The translations under genes were made by a program, and so were the position numbers. A stretch of 64,000 nt of DNA from Lichenicola sp964236105 (GTDB lineage Bacteria > Pseudomonadota > Alphaproteobacteria > Acetobacterales > Acetobacteraceae): the NCBI GenBank assembly GCA_964236105.1, contig CAXSBC010000008.1, forward strand, positions 129,002-193,001, read 5' to 3'. Each line of letters opens with the position of its first letter. Position 1 is the first letter of the stretch. Below are positions 26,187 through 35,114 of the stretch, piece after piece. The notes beneath the pieces were generated by a model. The model was not told the origin of the DNA. It was given only the letters and a program-made list of their open reading frames with translations, and made no database searches.

Positions 26187-26633
26187 CTACTGCCGGTTCT
26201 CGGCATCTGCAGGCGAAACCTCGTACAGTATCTTCTTCGCCAGCTCGAAGACCTCCGGCATGTTCTTGTTGTAGAACGATATCAGGCGCCTGGTCGGTCT
26301 GATCAGGCCTGTGCTCGGGCCGTTGACGTCGATTGCGATCAGATCGGCCGCATCCAGGGCCGTGACAGCCATCGCGACGGCGCTCTGGGTCCAGCGCGCG
26401 CCCAGATCCTTCTGGTAGTCGGGGAGACGCCACAGGCACCCTTCGGCGAAATTCAGGCAGATCAGGCGCATCAGCTGGTCGCGAAGTGCATCGGGCCGGT
26501 AGCCGGTGCCGATGAGCCCGGCGATCGCATCCTCTCGGCTTTCCAGAAACCAGTGCAGAAGCCGAAGCGACAGAGCCGCGTCCCGGCTGAGCGCGTTGTC
26601 GTTCGCAGGCTGCAGGTTATCGCTTGCCATCAT
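26187..26633 (-). CDS. Hypothetical protein, possible winged-helix fold
   Basis: A 148-residue protein starting at ATG 26633 (MMASDNLQPANDNALSRD); the frame is open to 26735, so a longer start at GTG is possible. The middle is helical (AALSLRLLHWFLESREDAIA) and the segment SAVAMAVTALDAADLIAIDV plus RPTRRLISFYNKNMPEVFEL could be a helix-helix-wing arrangement. No family is recognised. Codon use is a little less GC-biased than its neighbours. The fold suggestion is weak. Confidence 0.6.
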   Translation of the reverse strand: MMASDNLQPANDNALSRDAALSLRLLHWFLESREDAIAGLIGTGYRPDALRDQLMRLICLNFAEGCLWRLPDYQKDLGARWTQSAVAMAVTALDAADLIAIDVNGPSTGLIRPTRRLISFYNKNMPEVFELAKKILYEVSPADAENRQ

Positions 26634-26862
26634 GAGGCATCTACGAGATCGGCGACCGCTGGTTCTCGCCGATGAGCGATTCAGCAAAATTTCATCACAA
26701 TCCCAGAAGATCGAGTTGAAACGTGCGATGTCCACCCAACCCTGGGATGCAGAGGCGCCGCTGCGCCGATCCGCCCCGGGGTGATCGAGTGCTGGATGCT
26801 GACGGATCGATCCGGTTGCCGTCTCGACAACAAATATCGGTAGCGCTTGTTCTTGGGGGGCT

Positions 26863-26894
26863 GCGCCATCGGATGGGTTGAGCCCCGATGGCGC
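26863..26894. terminator. 10-bp hairpin downstream of pgm
   Basis: GCGCCATCGG, a 12-nt loop and CCGATGGCGC form a perfect inverted repeat starting about 30 bp beyond the pgm stop. It has no clear T-tract, so termination is likely but not certain. Confidence 0.5.
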
Positions 26895-26925
26895 CGTTTC
26901 GACAGCGTCCCGGCCCGGTCCATCG

Positions 26926-28557
26926 TCATGTGACGACGGTGGGCGCGCTCCGGCCGGTATGGGCCTCGATCCCGGCCAGTTCCTCGGCGATCCCGATGAT
27001 CCGTCCCAGCGCCTCCGCGACCGGCGCGTCCTGCTTCGCCGGGTCCGGCTCGTAGCGCTCCAGATAGACGCGCAAGGTGGCGCCTGCCGTTCCGGTCCCC
27101 GACAGGCGGAACACGATGCGCGAGCCGTCCTCGAACAGGATGCGGATGCCCTGCTTCGTGCTGACCGAACCGTCGACCGGATCGGTGTAGGCGAAGTCGT
27201 CGGCGCTGCCCACCGTGAAGCGGTCGAACGAGCGTCCCGGCAGCCGCGGCAGCTGCTCGCGCAGGGCCGCCATCAGCGCGTTCGCGCCGTCGGCGTCCAC
27301 CTCCTCGTAATCGTGCCGGGCATAGTAGTTGCGGCCATGGAGCCGCCAATGCTCGCGCACGATCTCGGCGACCGGCTGCTTGCGCACCGCCAGGATGTTG
27401 AGCCAGAGCAGCACCGCCCAGATGCCGTCCTTCTCGCGGACGTGGTCCGATCCGGTGCCGGCACTTTCCTCGCCGCAGATCGTTGCCATGCCGGCATCCA
27501 GCAGGTTGCCGAAGAACTTCCAGCCGGTCGGCGTCACGTAGCAGGGCACGCCGAGCCGTTCGGCGACCCGGTCGGCGGCGCCGCTGGTCGGCATCGAGCG
27601 CGCGATGCCCTTCAGCCCGCCCGCGTAGGCCGGCGCCAGATGCGCATTGGCCGCCAGCATCGCCAGGCTGTCGGACGGGGTCACGAAGATGCCGCGCCCG
27701 ATGATCAGGTTGCGGTCGCCGTCGCCGTCGGACGCGGCCCCGATATCGGGCGCGTCGTCTCCCATCATGATGTCGTGGAGCGCCTTGGCATGGATCAGGT
27801 TCGGGTCCGGATGATGGCCACCGAAATCCGGCAGCGGCTCGGCATTCATCACCGTGCCGGCCGGACTGCCCAGCTCGCCTTCGAGAATGGCCCGCGCATA
27901 GGGGCCGGTGATCGCCGACATCGAGTCGAAGCGGATGCGCAAGCCCTCTCGGATGGCGGCGGCGATGACGTCGAAGTCGAACAGCGAGCGCATCAGCTGC
28001 AGATAGTCCGCGACCGGATCGACGATCACGCAGTCGGCGTCGCCGACGCGCACGGTGCCGAGCTGTCCGATCTCGACCGGGGGGATGTCGAGGGTGCGAT
28101 ACTCGGTGATCGTCTGTGTGCGGGCGTAGATCGCCTCGGTGATCTTCTCGGGCGCCGGACCGCCGTTGCCGATATTGTACTTGATGCCGAAATCGCCGTC
28201 CGGACCGCCGGGGTTGTGCGATGCCGACAGGATGATGCCGCCGAAGGCGCCATGCTTGCGGATCATGTTGGAGGCCGCCGGCGTCGAGAGCAGGCCGTCC
28301 CGCCCGACCAGGATGCGGCCGAAGCCGTTCGCGGCCGCCATGCGGATGATGGTCTGCACGGCTTCCCGGTTGTGGTAGCGCCCGTCGCCGCCCACCACCA
28401 GCGTCGCGCCCTGGAAGCCTTCGAGGCTGTCGAAGATCGCCTGGACGAAGTTCTCGAGATAGTGCTCCTGCTGGAACACCGGCACCCGCTTGCGCAAGCC
28501 CGACGTGCCCGGCTTCTGTCCGTCATAGACCCGGGTCGTCACCGTCTTCGTCGTCAT
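26926..28557 (-). CDS. pgm: Phosphoglucomutase (alpha-D-glucose-phosphate-specific)
   Basis: Cytoplasmic enzyme of 543 residues interconverting glucose 6-phosphate and glucose 1-phosphate. The phosphoserine loop is LSASHNPGGPDGDFG (Ser113), the metal loop ASDGDGDRN, the sugar-binding loop CGEESAG and the phosphate-binding end FRLSGTGTAGATLRVY. The N-terminus carries YDGQKPGTSGLRKRVPVF, as in the eukaryote-like/E. coli Pgm group, and the length is normal. ATG 28557 is preferred over the longer frame. It is divergent from glgC and supplies its substrate glucose 1-phosphate. Confidence 0.96.
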   Translation of the reverse strand: MTTKTVTTRVYDGQKPGTSGLRKRVPVFQQEHYLENFVQAIFDSLEGFQGATLVVGGDGRYHNREAVQTIIRMAAANGFGRILVGRDGLLSTPAASNMIRKHGAFGGIILSASHNPGGPDGDFGIKYNIGNGGPAPEKITEAIYARTQTITEYRTLDIPPVEIGQLGTVRVGDADCVIVDPVADYLQLMRSLFDFDVIAAAIREGLRIRFDSMSAITGPYARAILEGELGSPAGTVMNAEPLPDFGGHHPDPNLIHAKALHDIMMGDDAPDIGAASDGDGDRNLIIGRGIFVTPSDSLAMLAANAHLAPAYAGGLKGIARSMPTSGAADRVAERLGVPCYVTPTGWKFFGNLLDAGMATICGEESAGTGSDHVREKDGIWAVLLWLNILAVRKQPVAEIVREHWRLHGRNYYARHDYEEVDADGANALMAALREQLPRLPGRSFDRFTVGSADDFAYTDPVDGSVSTKQGIRILFEDGSRIVFRLSGTGTAGATLRVYLERYEPDPAKQDAPVAEALGRIIGIAEELAGIEAHTGRSAPTVVT

Positions 28558-29011
28558 GCTTGCATCCTGATGCTGGTCATCGCCGGATCCCCGGCGGAAG
28601 CGGTTCTGCGTGATCCGGCAAGCCTTGCGATGCACGCCCCGGAAGCGCCAGCTTCACGCGCTCGAACCCCTGTGGGCGCCGGGGCTCCGTGCGGCCGTTT
28701 CGGAGTCCGCCCGTGATCTCGTGCAGCGCATGGTGGATCAGGCCCGGTCAGACGAGGCACGAGCTTAGGCCCTGCGGCCGGTAAGACAAGTGACGACGAT
28801 GGGCGTGCCTCGATTGCCGCCACGTCAGGGAGATCAGGCCTGAATATTCTGCGCTGCACAAGACACGGAGGATGACACGCGCCTATAGTTTCATGGCAGG
28901 CTACGGGAACTACGAGCAGCGCCTCAACTTCGTTGCTTTATTGAAGCCAGTGTCTCGGCTGCTGAGACGGCCGGCGTGATGATCGAAGCGTGAGCTCGTC
29001 GGGAGAAGGCC
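28558..29011. other. Divergent control region between pgm and glgC
   Basis: A 454-bp gap that must hold promoters for both glycogen genes. It becomes less GC-rich towards glgC. GGGAGAAGG just before ATG 29012 is the glgC Shine-Dalgarno. A 28-codon frame starting at 28893 has no support as a gene. No clear -35/-10 pair or operator could be picked out. Confidence 0.5.
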
Positions 29012-30280
29012 ATGATCAACCCAGCGTCGATGAACGCAGCGCTGTCGCGCCACGCGATGGCCTACGTGCTGGCCGGCGGCCGGGGCAGCCGGCTGCTGGA
29101 ACTGACCAACACGCGCGTGAAGCCGGCGGTCTATTTCGGCGGCAAGTCGCGCATCATCGACTTCGCCCTGTCCAACGCCCTCAATTCCGGCATGCGCCAT
29201 ATCGGGGTGGCGACGCAGTACAAGGCCCATTCGCTGATCCGCCATCTTCAGCGCGGCTGGAACTTCTTCCGGGCGGAGCGGAACGAGAGCTTCGATATCC
29301 TGCCCGCCAGCCAGCGCGTTTCGGAAAATGCCTGGTATGTCGGCACGGCCGATGCCGTCTACCAGAACATCGACATCATCGAGAGCTACGCGCCCCGCTT
29401 CATGGTCATCCTGGCGGGCGACCATGTCTACAAGCAGGATTACGAGCTGATGCTGCAGCAGCACGTGAGCGGCAACGCCGACGTCACCGTCGGCTGCGTG
29501 GAGGTTCCGCGCCTGGAGGCGACCGCGTTCGGGGTCATGCATGTCGACGCGGAGGACCGCATCATCTCGTTCCTCGAGAAGCCGGCCGATCCGCCCGGCA
29601 TGCCGGACCGGCCCGATACCGCGCTGGCCAGCATGGGCATCTATGTCTTCGACACCAAGTTCCTGATCGACCAGCTCCGCAAGGACGCGGCGACGCCCGA
29701 CAGCAGCCGGGACTTCGGCAAGGACATCATCCCCGACATCGTGGCCAACGGGAAGGCGATCGCCCACCGCTTCTCGCGGTCCTGCGTCACCACCGAGACC
29801 GACTCCGAGCCGTACTGGCGCGACGTCGGCACCATCGATGCCTACTGGCAGGCGAACATCGACCTGTGCGACCCGCTTCCCGGCCTGAACCTCTATGACA
29901 AGGAGTGGCCGATCTGGACCTATGGCGAGATCGTCCCGCCCGCCAAGTTCGTCCATAACGACGAGGGACGCCGCGGCTCGGCGATCGACTCGCTGGTCGC
30001 CGGCGGCTGCATCGTCAGCGGCAGCCGGGTCAGCCGATCGCTGCTGTCGACCAACGTGCGCATCCACTCCTACGCCGACATCGAGAACGCCGTCATCCTG
30101 CCCAATGTCGACATCGCCCGGGGCGCCCGCCTGCGCAACGTCGTCATCGACAGCCGCGTGCGCATCCCGGCGAGCCTGGTGGTCGGCGAGGATCCGGAAC
30201 TGGACGGCGCACGCTTCAGCCGCACCAGGGCGGGCGTCTGCCTGATCACGCAGCCGATGATCGACCGGCTGACGCCCTGA
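29012..30280 (+). CDS. glgC: Glucose-1-phosphate adenylyltransferase
   Basis: ADP-glucose pyrophosphorylase of 422 residues, making ADP-glucose from ATP and glucose 1-phosphate. The nucleotidyltransferase domain starts AYVLAGGRGSRLLELT, followed by the allosteric/substrate segments RVKPAVYFGGKSRIIDFALS, SFDILPASQRVS and WYVGTADAVYQN, and the sugar-phosphate loop SFLEKPADPP. The C-terminal left-handed beta-helix domain (about 290-410) carries hexapeptide repeats. The length is typical. It is followed 37 bp later by the synthase gene. Confidence 0.96.
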   Translation: MINPASMNAALSRHAMAYVLAGGRGSRLLELTNTRVKPAVYFGGKSRIIDFALSNALNSGMRHIGVATQYKAHSLIRHLQRGWNFFRAERNESFDILPASQRVSENAWYVGTADAVYQNIDIIESYAPRFMVILAGDHVYKQDYELMLQQHVSGNADVTVGCVEVPRLEATAFGVMHVDAEDRIISFLEKPADPPGMPDRPDTALASMGIYVFDTKFLIDQLRKDAATPDSSRDFGKDIIPDIVANGKAIAHRFSRSCVTTETDSEPYWRDVGTIDAYWQANIDLCDPLPGLNLYDKEWPIWTYGEIVPPAKFVHNDEGRRGSAIDSLVAGGCIVSGSRVSRSLLSTNVRIHSYADIENAVILPNVDIARGARLRNVVIDSRVRIPASLVVGEDPELDGARFSRTRAGVCLITQPMIDRLTP

Positions 30281-30317
30281 TGCTCAGCCAGCGCGCGCCC
30301 CAGCCAGCGGGACCCCG

Positions 30318-31544
30318 ATGAAGAAGCTCAGCAAGGTCACCATCCTGACCAAGGAATATCCGCCGTCGATCTATGGCGGCGCCGGCGTCCATGTCGAGTA
30401 TCTCAGCCGGGCGCTGTCGTCGCTGCTCGACGTCGAGGTGCGCTGTTTCGGCGACCAGGATCGGGCCGAGCCGCATCTGGCGGTGAAGGGCTACGGCCAG
30501 TGGAGCGAGACCGAACTCAATACCGATCCGCGCTATGTCGGCGCGATCGACGCGCTGGCGCGCAGCCTGGCGATGGCCAAGGATCGCCTGGACTCCGACA
30601 TCGTGCATTGCCACACCTGGTACACCGACATGGGCGGTCTGCTCGCGCAGAAGCTGTGGGGCGTGCCGTTCGTGCTCACCATCCACTCGCTCGAGCCGCT
30701 GCGGCCATGGAAGGTCGAGCAGCTCGGCAACGGCTACCATCTCAGCGCCTGGATGGAGCGGATCGCGATCGAATCCGCCGACGCCATCATCGCCGTCTCG
30801 CGCGAGACCCGGCAGGACGTGCTGCGCCTGTTCGACGTGCCGGCCGGGCGCATCCACGTGATCCATAACGGCATCGATCCGGACGAATACCGGCCGGTCG
30901 CGGGCGACGACGTGCTGGCGCGACACGGCATCGACGCCGCCCGGCCGTTCGTCCTCTTCGTGGGACGCATCACCCGCCAGAAGGGCATCATCCATCTGGT
31001 GAACGCGTTGCCGGCGCTGGATGCCGATCTCCAGGTCGTGCTGTGCGCCGGAGCGCCCGACACGCCCGAGATCGGCCGGGAGATGGAAGAGGGCGTGGCG
31101 CGGGTCGCCGCCGTTCGTCCGGGCGTCATCTGGATCCGGGAGATGCTGCCGCGCGCCGACACCATCAAGCTCTATTCCGAGGCCGCGATCTTCTGCTGCC
31201 CGTCCGTCTACGAGCCGTTCGGGATCATCAACCTGGAGGCGATGGCCTGCGAGACGGCCGTGGTGGCGTCCGCCGTCGGCGGCATCCCGGAGGTGGTGGT
31301 TCCCGGCGAGACCGGCCTGCTGGTCGATCCGGCGCTGCAGCCGGGCACGTTCGATCCCGAGGATCCGGCCGCCTTCTCCGCGCGCCTCGCCGACGCCATC
31401 AACCGGCTCGGCCGCGACCCGGCGCTGCGCCGACGCTATGGCGAGGCCGGTCGGCGCCGGGTCATCGAGCATTTCAGCTGGCACGCCATCGCCCAGACCA
31501 CGCGCGATCTGTATGTGTCGCTGGTCGAGAAGCCGGGTTCCTGA
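30318..31544 (+). CDS. glgA: Glycogen synthase, actinobacterial GlgA/GlgM type
   Basis: GT4-like glycosyltransferase of 408 residues. The N-terminal Rossmann domain has KVTILTKEYPPSIYGGAGVH, IVHCHTWYTDMGGLLAQKLW and LTIHSLEPLRPWKVEQLGNG, and the C-terminal domain has LFVGRITRQKGI and YEPFGIINLEAMACETAVVA. These marks, including the short length, fit the Corynebacterium-type GlgA family (TIGR02149). In mycobacteria such enzymes (GlgM) use ADP-glucose and glucose 1-phosphate to make maltose 1-phosphate; glycogen elongation is the other possibility. The classical E. coli GlgA (about 480 residues, KTGGL motif) is not seen here. It is co-oriented with glgC and likely in its operon. Confidence 0.9.
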   Translation: MKKLSKVTILTKEYPPSIYGGAGVHVEYLSRALSSLLDVEVRCFGDQDRAEPHLAVKGYGQWSETELNTDPRYVGAIDALARSLAMAKDRLDSDIVHCHTWYTDMGGLLAQKLWGVPFVLTIHSLEPLRPWKVEQLGNGYHLSAWMERIAIESADAIIAVSRETRQDVLRLFDVPAGRIHVIHNGIDPDEYRPVAGDDVLARHGIDAARPFVLFVGRITRQKGIIHLVNALPALDADLQVVLCAGAPDTPEIGREMEEGVARVAAVRPGVIWIREMLPRADTIKLYSEAAIFCCPSVYEPFGIINLEAMACETAVVASAVGGIPEVVVPGETGLLVDPALQPGTFDPEDPAAFSARLADAINRLGRDPALRRRYGEAGRRRVIEHFSWHAIAQTTRDLYVSLVEKPGS

Positions 31545-31591
31545 TCGACCATCGGTTCTCGCGGCTGGCACCCTGATGGAACGTGATGGCC

Positions 31592-32020
31592 ATGACCGAC
31601 CGGTTCGATCTCGATCGCTTCGTCCAGGCGCAGGAGCCGGTGCTGGACCAGGTGCGACGCGAGCTCGCCGCCGGCGCCAAGCGATCGCACTGGATGTGGT
31701 TCGTGTTCCCGCAGCTGCGCGGCCTCGGCCATAGCGCCATGGCCCGGCATTACGGCATCGCCACCCTGGACGAGGCCCGCGCCTACCTGGCCCATCCGCT
31801 GCTCGGGCCGCGCCTCGTCGAGTGCACCCTGCTGGTCGATGCGGTCGAGGGGCGGTCGATCAATCAGATCCTCGGCAGTCCGGATGATCTGAAGTTCCAC
31901 TCCTCGATGAGCCTGTTCGCCGCCGCCGATCCCGCAGCTGCCGCCTTCCGTGAGGCGCTCGATCGTCATTTCGGCGGCGTGCCCGACCGGGGCACGACCG
32001 GTCTGCTGGGCGGTGCCTGA
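31592..32020 (+). CDS. DUF1810 family protein
   Basis: A 142-residue protein with the DUF1810 pattern: FDLDRFVQAQEPVLDQVRRE, KRSHWMWFVFPQLRGLG, HYGIATLDEARAYLAHPLLG and ILGSPDDLKFHSSMSLFAAA. The family is small, cytoplasmic and of unknown function. ATG 31592 is chosen for its typical MTDxFDLxRFV start; an in-frame ATG two codons earlier is possible. It follows glgA by 47 bp and may be read from the same transcript, but no glycogen role is known. Confidence 0.92.
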   Translation: MTDRFDLDRFVQAQEPVLDQVRRELAAGAKRSHWMWFVFPQLRGLGHSAMARHYGIATLDEARAYLAHPLLGPRLVECTLLVDAVEGRSINQILGSPDDLKFHSSMSLFAAADPAAAAFREALDRHFGGVPDRGTTGLLGGA

Positions 32021-32145
32021 GCAGGCAGTCCGGTTTCCATACCGGCTGACCCCGGCGACGAGCGACCCTCGGCGGGCCCACGGGTTGCCGGGGATGCAAT
32101 TGCGTTGACTTCCCCGCACGCGGCTGCGACGTTCCGGCCGTCGAT

Positions 32146-32305
32146 GTGGGAGAGACCGGCGAGAGCCGGCGCCGAAGGAGCAACCGCCCCGGAAACTCTC
32201 AGGCAAAAGGACCGCTCGACTCGAACTTCTGGAAAGAGGCGCCCCGCGCGATCGGGATTGCGTCCGCCGACGGGATAACGATCTCAGGCAAACCGACAGA
32301 AGGGG
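32146..32305 (+). promoter_or_regulatory. Tandem glycine riboswitch
   Basis: Two consecutive glycine aptamers lie upstream of sdaA. Aptamer 1 (about 32146-32216) has GGGAGAG, then GCCGAAGGAGCAA, and the core CTCTCAGGCAAAAGGACC. Aptamer 2 (about 32226-32302) is closed by CTTCTG/CAGAAG and has ATCTCAGGCAAACCGACAG. These are the conserved cores of RF00504. A 6-bp hairpin, GGCCGG-gctt-CCGGCC at 32314-32329, follows and sits immediately before the GGAGG (32332-32336) that precedes ATG 32341, so it may form the expression platform. A TTGACT at 32105-32110 could be the -35 of the promoter. Confidence 0.93.
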
Positions 32306-32340
32306 CGCAAACAGGCCGGGCTTCCGGCCGTGGAGGCGCC

Positions 32341-33813
32341 ATGCGTGTTGCGCGAACCGAGCCGGTCCAGATGCCTGATCCAGCCGGCGAGGCGCGGTCC
32401 GTCGGCATGGGTCCTGCCCAGGCCATCAGCGTCCTCGACCTCTATACGATCGGCATCGGCCCCTCCAGCTCGCACACGGTCGGCCCGATGCGCGCCGCCC
32501 GCCTGTTCGCGGTGCGGGCGCTGGAGCAGGCGCAGGGCGTGCCGGTCTCCGTCTCCTGCCGCCTGTTCGGCTCCCTTGCCCTGACCGGCAGGGGCCACGC
32601 CACCGGCCCGGCCGTCATCCTCGGCCTGGCCGGCTGGGCGCCCGAGACCCTCGACCCGGATGCCGTCCCGGCGCTGCTGTCGGCGATCTCCGGCTCCGGC
32701 CAGCTGCTGCTGGCGGGCCGTGCGCCGGTGCCGTTCGATCTCGACCGGGACGTGGTCTTCGACCGCGCCACCTTCCATCCCGGCCATCCCAACACGCTCC
32801 GTCTGACCTGCCGCTTCGCCGGCGGCGGGGCGCTCGACTGCCACTACCATTCGATCGGCGGCGGCGTGGTGATCGAGGCCGGCACCCTGCCGCAGCCGGC
32901 CAATGTCGCGCAGCCCTATCCCTTCGCCTCCGGCGTCGAGCTGCTGATGCAGAGCGAGCGCGCCGGCCTGTCGATCGGCGCGCTGGTGGCGGCGAACGAG
33001 ACCGCCTGGCGTGACCCGTCCGAGACCGATGCCTTCCTCGACGCGGTGCGGGCGGCCATGTCCGCCTGCATCGCGCGCGGCTGCCGCGGCACCGGCGAGC
33101 TGCCCGGCGGGCTGCGGGTGCGCAGGCGCGCGCGCGACATCCACGCCGCCCTGGCACCGCTGGACCGCGCGCAGGCGCCGGCACAGCTGGCGTTCGAGTG
33201 GGTCAGCCTCTGGGCGCTGGCGGTGAACGAGGAGAACGCCGCCGGCGGCCGTGTCGTCACCGCCCCCACCAATGGTGCTGCCGGCGTGCTCCCGGCCGTG
33301 CTGCGCTACTACGAGACCTTCACGCCGGGTCCGACCGACCAGGGCGCCCGCCTGTTCCTGCTGACCGCAGCCGCGATCGGCTTCCTCTACAAGAAGCGCG
33401 CCTCGATCTCGGCGGCCGAGATGGGCTGCCAGGGCGAGGTCGGCGTCGCCTGCTCGATGGCCGCCGCCGGACTCTGCGCCGTGCTGGGCGGCACGAACGC
33501 GCAGATCGAGAACGCCGCCGAGATCGGCATGGAGCATAATCTCGGCCTGACCTGCGATCCGATCGGCGGCCTGGTGCAGGTGCCCTGCATCGAGCGCAAC
33601 ACCATGGGCGCGATCAAGGCGATCAACGCCGCCTACCTTGCGCTGCGCGGCGACGGTCGACACATCGTGTCCCTGGATGCGGTGATCGAGACCATGCGCC
33701 AGACCGGCCAGGACATGCGCTCGAAATACAAGGAAACCAGCCTCGGCGGCCTGGCCGTCAACGTGGCTGGCGGAACTGCTCCCGTGCTGCCCGTGAACTT
33801 CGTCGAATGCTGA
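32341..33813 (+). CDS. sdaA: L-serine ammonia-lyase (single-chain, iron-sulfur)
   Basis: Cytoplasmic enzyme of 490 residues that deaminates serine to pyruvate. The N-terminal domain begins SVLDLYTIGIGPSSSHTVGP. The C-terminal domain has VTAPTNGAAGVLPAVLRYY and EMGCQGEVGVACSMAAAGL. The three cluster-binding Cys are seen at 363, 405 and 416, with the same 42/11 spacing as in E. coli SdaA. The ATG at 32341 follows GGAGG; the longer frame would run through the riboswitch. It is the first gene after the glycine riboswitch and should destroy serine formed from glycine by the next enzyme, GlyA. Only 14 bp separate it from glyA. Confidence 0.95.
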   Translation: MRVARTEPVQMPDPAGEARSVGMGPAQAISVLDLYTIGIGPSSSHTVGPMRAARLFAVRALEQAQGVPVSVSCRLFGSLALTGRGHATGPAVILGLAGWAPETLDPDAVPALLSAISGSGQLLLAGRAPVPFDLDRDVVFDRATFHPGHPNTLRLTCRFAGGGALDCHYHSIGGGVVIEAGTLPQPANVAQPYPFASGVELLMQSERAGLSIGALVAANETAWRDPSETDAFLDAVRAAMSACIARGCRGTGELPGGLRVRRRARDIHAALAPLDRAQAPAQLAFEWVSLWALAVNEENAAGGRVVTAPTNGAAGVLPAVLRYYETFTPGPTDQGARLFLLTAAAIGFLYKKRASISAAEMGCQGEVGVACSMAAAGLCAVLGGTNAQIENAAEIGMEHNLGLTCDPIGGLVQVPCIERNTMGAIKAINAAYLALRGDGRHIVSLDAVIETMRQTGQDMRSKYKETSLGGLAVNVAGGTAPVLPVNFVEC

Positions 33814-33827
33814 GAGGATCAAGCCCC

Positions 33828-35114
33828 ATGTCCGACTTCTTCGCCCGCGCCCTCTCCGACGACCCGCTGATCGCCCGCGCCCTCGACGCCGAGCTCGTCC
33901 GCCAGGACGAGGGCATCGAGCTGATCGCCAGCGAGAACATCGTCTCGCCCGCGGTGCTGGCCGCCCAGGGCTCGGTGCTGACCAACAAGTACGCCGAGGG
34001 CTATCCGGGCCGGCGCTACTATGGCGGCTGCGCGCAGATGGACGTGGTGGAAACGGCCGCCATCGAGCGCGCCATCCAGCTGTTCGGCTGCGGCTACGCC
34101 AACGTGCAGCCGCACTCCGGCGCCCAGGCCAATGCCGCCGTGATGATGGCGCTGCTCAAGCCCGGCGAGACCTTCCTCGGCATGGCGATCGATGCCGGCG
34201 GCCACCTGACCCACGGCGCCAAGCCGACGGTGTCGGCCAAGTGGTTCAACGCGGTGCAGTACGGCGTCCGCCGCGAGGACGGGCTGCTCGACTACGAGCA
34301 GGTCGAGGCGCTGGCCCGCGAGCATTCGCCCAAGCTGATCATCGCCGGCGGCTCGGCGATCCCGCGCCGGATCGACTTCGCCCGCTTCCGCGCCATCGCC
34401 GATCAGGTCGGCGCGCTGCTGATGGTCGACATGGCGCATTTCGCCGGGCTGGTCGCGGGGGGTGCGCATCCGAGCCCGTTCCCGCACGCCCACGTCGCCA
34501 CCACCACCACCCACAAGACGCTGCGCGGCCCGCGCGGCGGCATGATCCTGTGCAACGACGAGGCGCTGGCCAAGAAGTTCAACTCCGCCGTGTTCCCCGG
34601 CATGCAGGGCGGCCCGCTGATGCATGTGATCGCCGCCAAGGCGGTGGCGTTCGGCGAGGCGCTGCGGCCGGACTTCCGGGACTATGCCGCCCAGGTGGTG
34701 GCGAACGCCCGGGCGCTGGGGGAGGGGCTGGTGGCGCGCGGCCACGAGCTCGTCACCGGCGGCACCGACACCCACCTGGTGCTGCTCGACCTGCGCCGCG
34801 CCGGCCTGACCGGCAAGGCCGCCGAGGCGTCGCTGGAGCGCGCGGGCCTGACCTGCAACAAGAACGGCATCCCCTACGACCCGCTGCCCCCGGCGCAGAC
34901 CAGCGGCATCCGCCTGGGCTCGCCCGCCGCCACCACGCGCGGCTTCCGCGAGGCGGAGTTCCGGCAGGTGGCGAACCTGATCGCCGACGTGCTGGACGGG
35001 CTGCGTCGGAATCCCGATGACAACGCTGCCGCCGAGGCGGCGGCGCGGGGGGCGGTGCGCGCCCTCTGCGCGCGCCATCCGCTCTATCGCGCCGCCATCG
35101 CCCGGGCCGCATGA
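33828..35114 (+). CDS. glyA: Serine hydroxymethyltransferase
   Basis: PLP enzyme of 428 residues interconverting serine and glycine with tetrahydrofolate. Family marks include LIASENIVSPAVLAAQGSVL, NKYAEGYPGRRYYGGC, NVQPHSGAQAN, and the PLP lysine in TTTTHKTLRGPRGGM (Lys230). The length is normal. It sits between sdaA and gcvT; its stop overlaps the gcvT start (ATGA). A second, housekeeping glyA may exist elsewhere, since this copy is riboswitch-controlled and would mainly run from glycine to serine. Confidence 0.96.
   Translation: MSDFFARALSDDPLIARALDAELVRQDEGIELIASENIVSPAVLAAQGSVLTNKYAEGYPGRRYYGGCAQMDVVETAAIERAIQLFGCGYANVQPHSGAQANAAVMMALLKPGETFLGMAIDAGGHLTHGAKPTVSAKWFNAVQYGVRREDGLLDYEQVEALAREHSPKLIIAGGSAIPRRIDFARFRAIADQVGALLMVDMAHFAGLVAGGAHPSPFPHAHVATTTTHKTLRGPRGGMILCNDEALAKKFNSAVFPGMQGGPLMHVIAAKAVAFGEALRPDFRDYAAQVVANARALGEGLVARGHELVTGGTDTHLVLLDLRRAGLTGKAAEASLERAGLTCNKNGIPYDPLPPAQTSGIRLGSPAATTRGFREAEFRQVANLIADVLDGLRRNPDDNAAAEAAARGAVRALCARHPLYRAAIARAA

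Noticed and set aside
26681..26869. 62-codon minus-strand frame starting MAQPPKNKRYRYLL
   Set aside because: Basic and without family resemblance; it overlaps the loop of the pgm hairpin and the start of another frame, so it is not supported as a gene.
28780..28820. Short similarity between the pgm 3' end and DNA upstream of pgm (ATCGAGGC...CGTCGTCAC)
   Set aside because: About a dozen matching bases in GC-rich DNA; too short to call a duplication.
28893..28979. 28-codon frame in the pgm-glgC divergent region (MAGYGNYEQRLN...)
   Set aside because: Short, with only a modest upstream purine stretch and no recognisable family. It may be chance in a less GC-rich gap.
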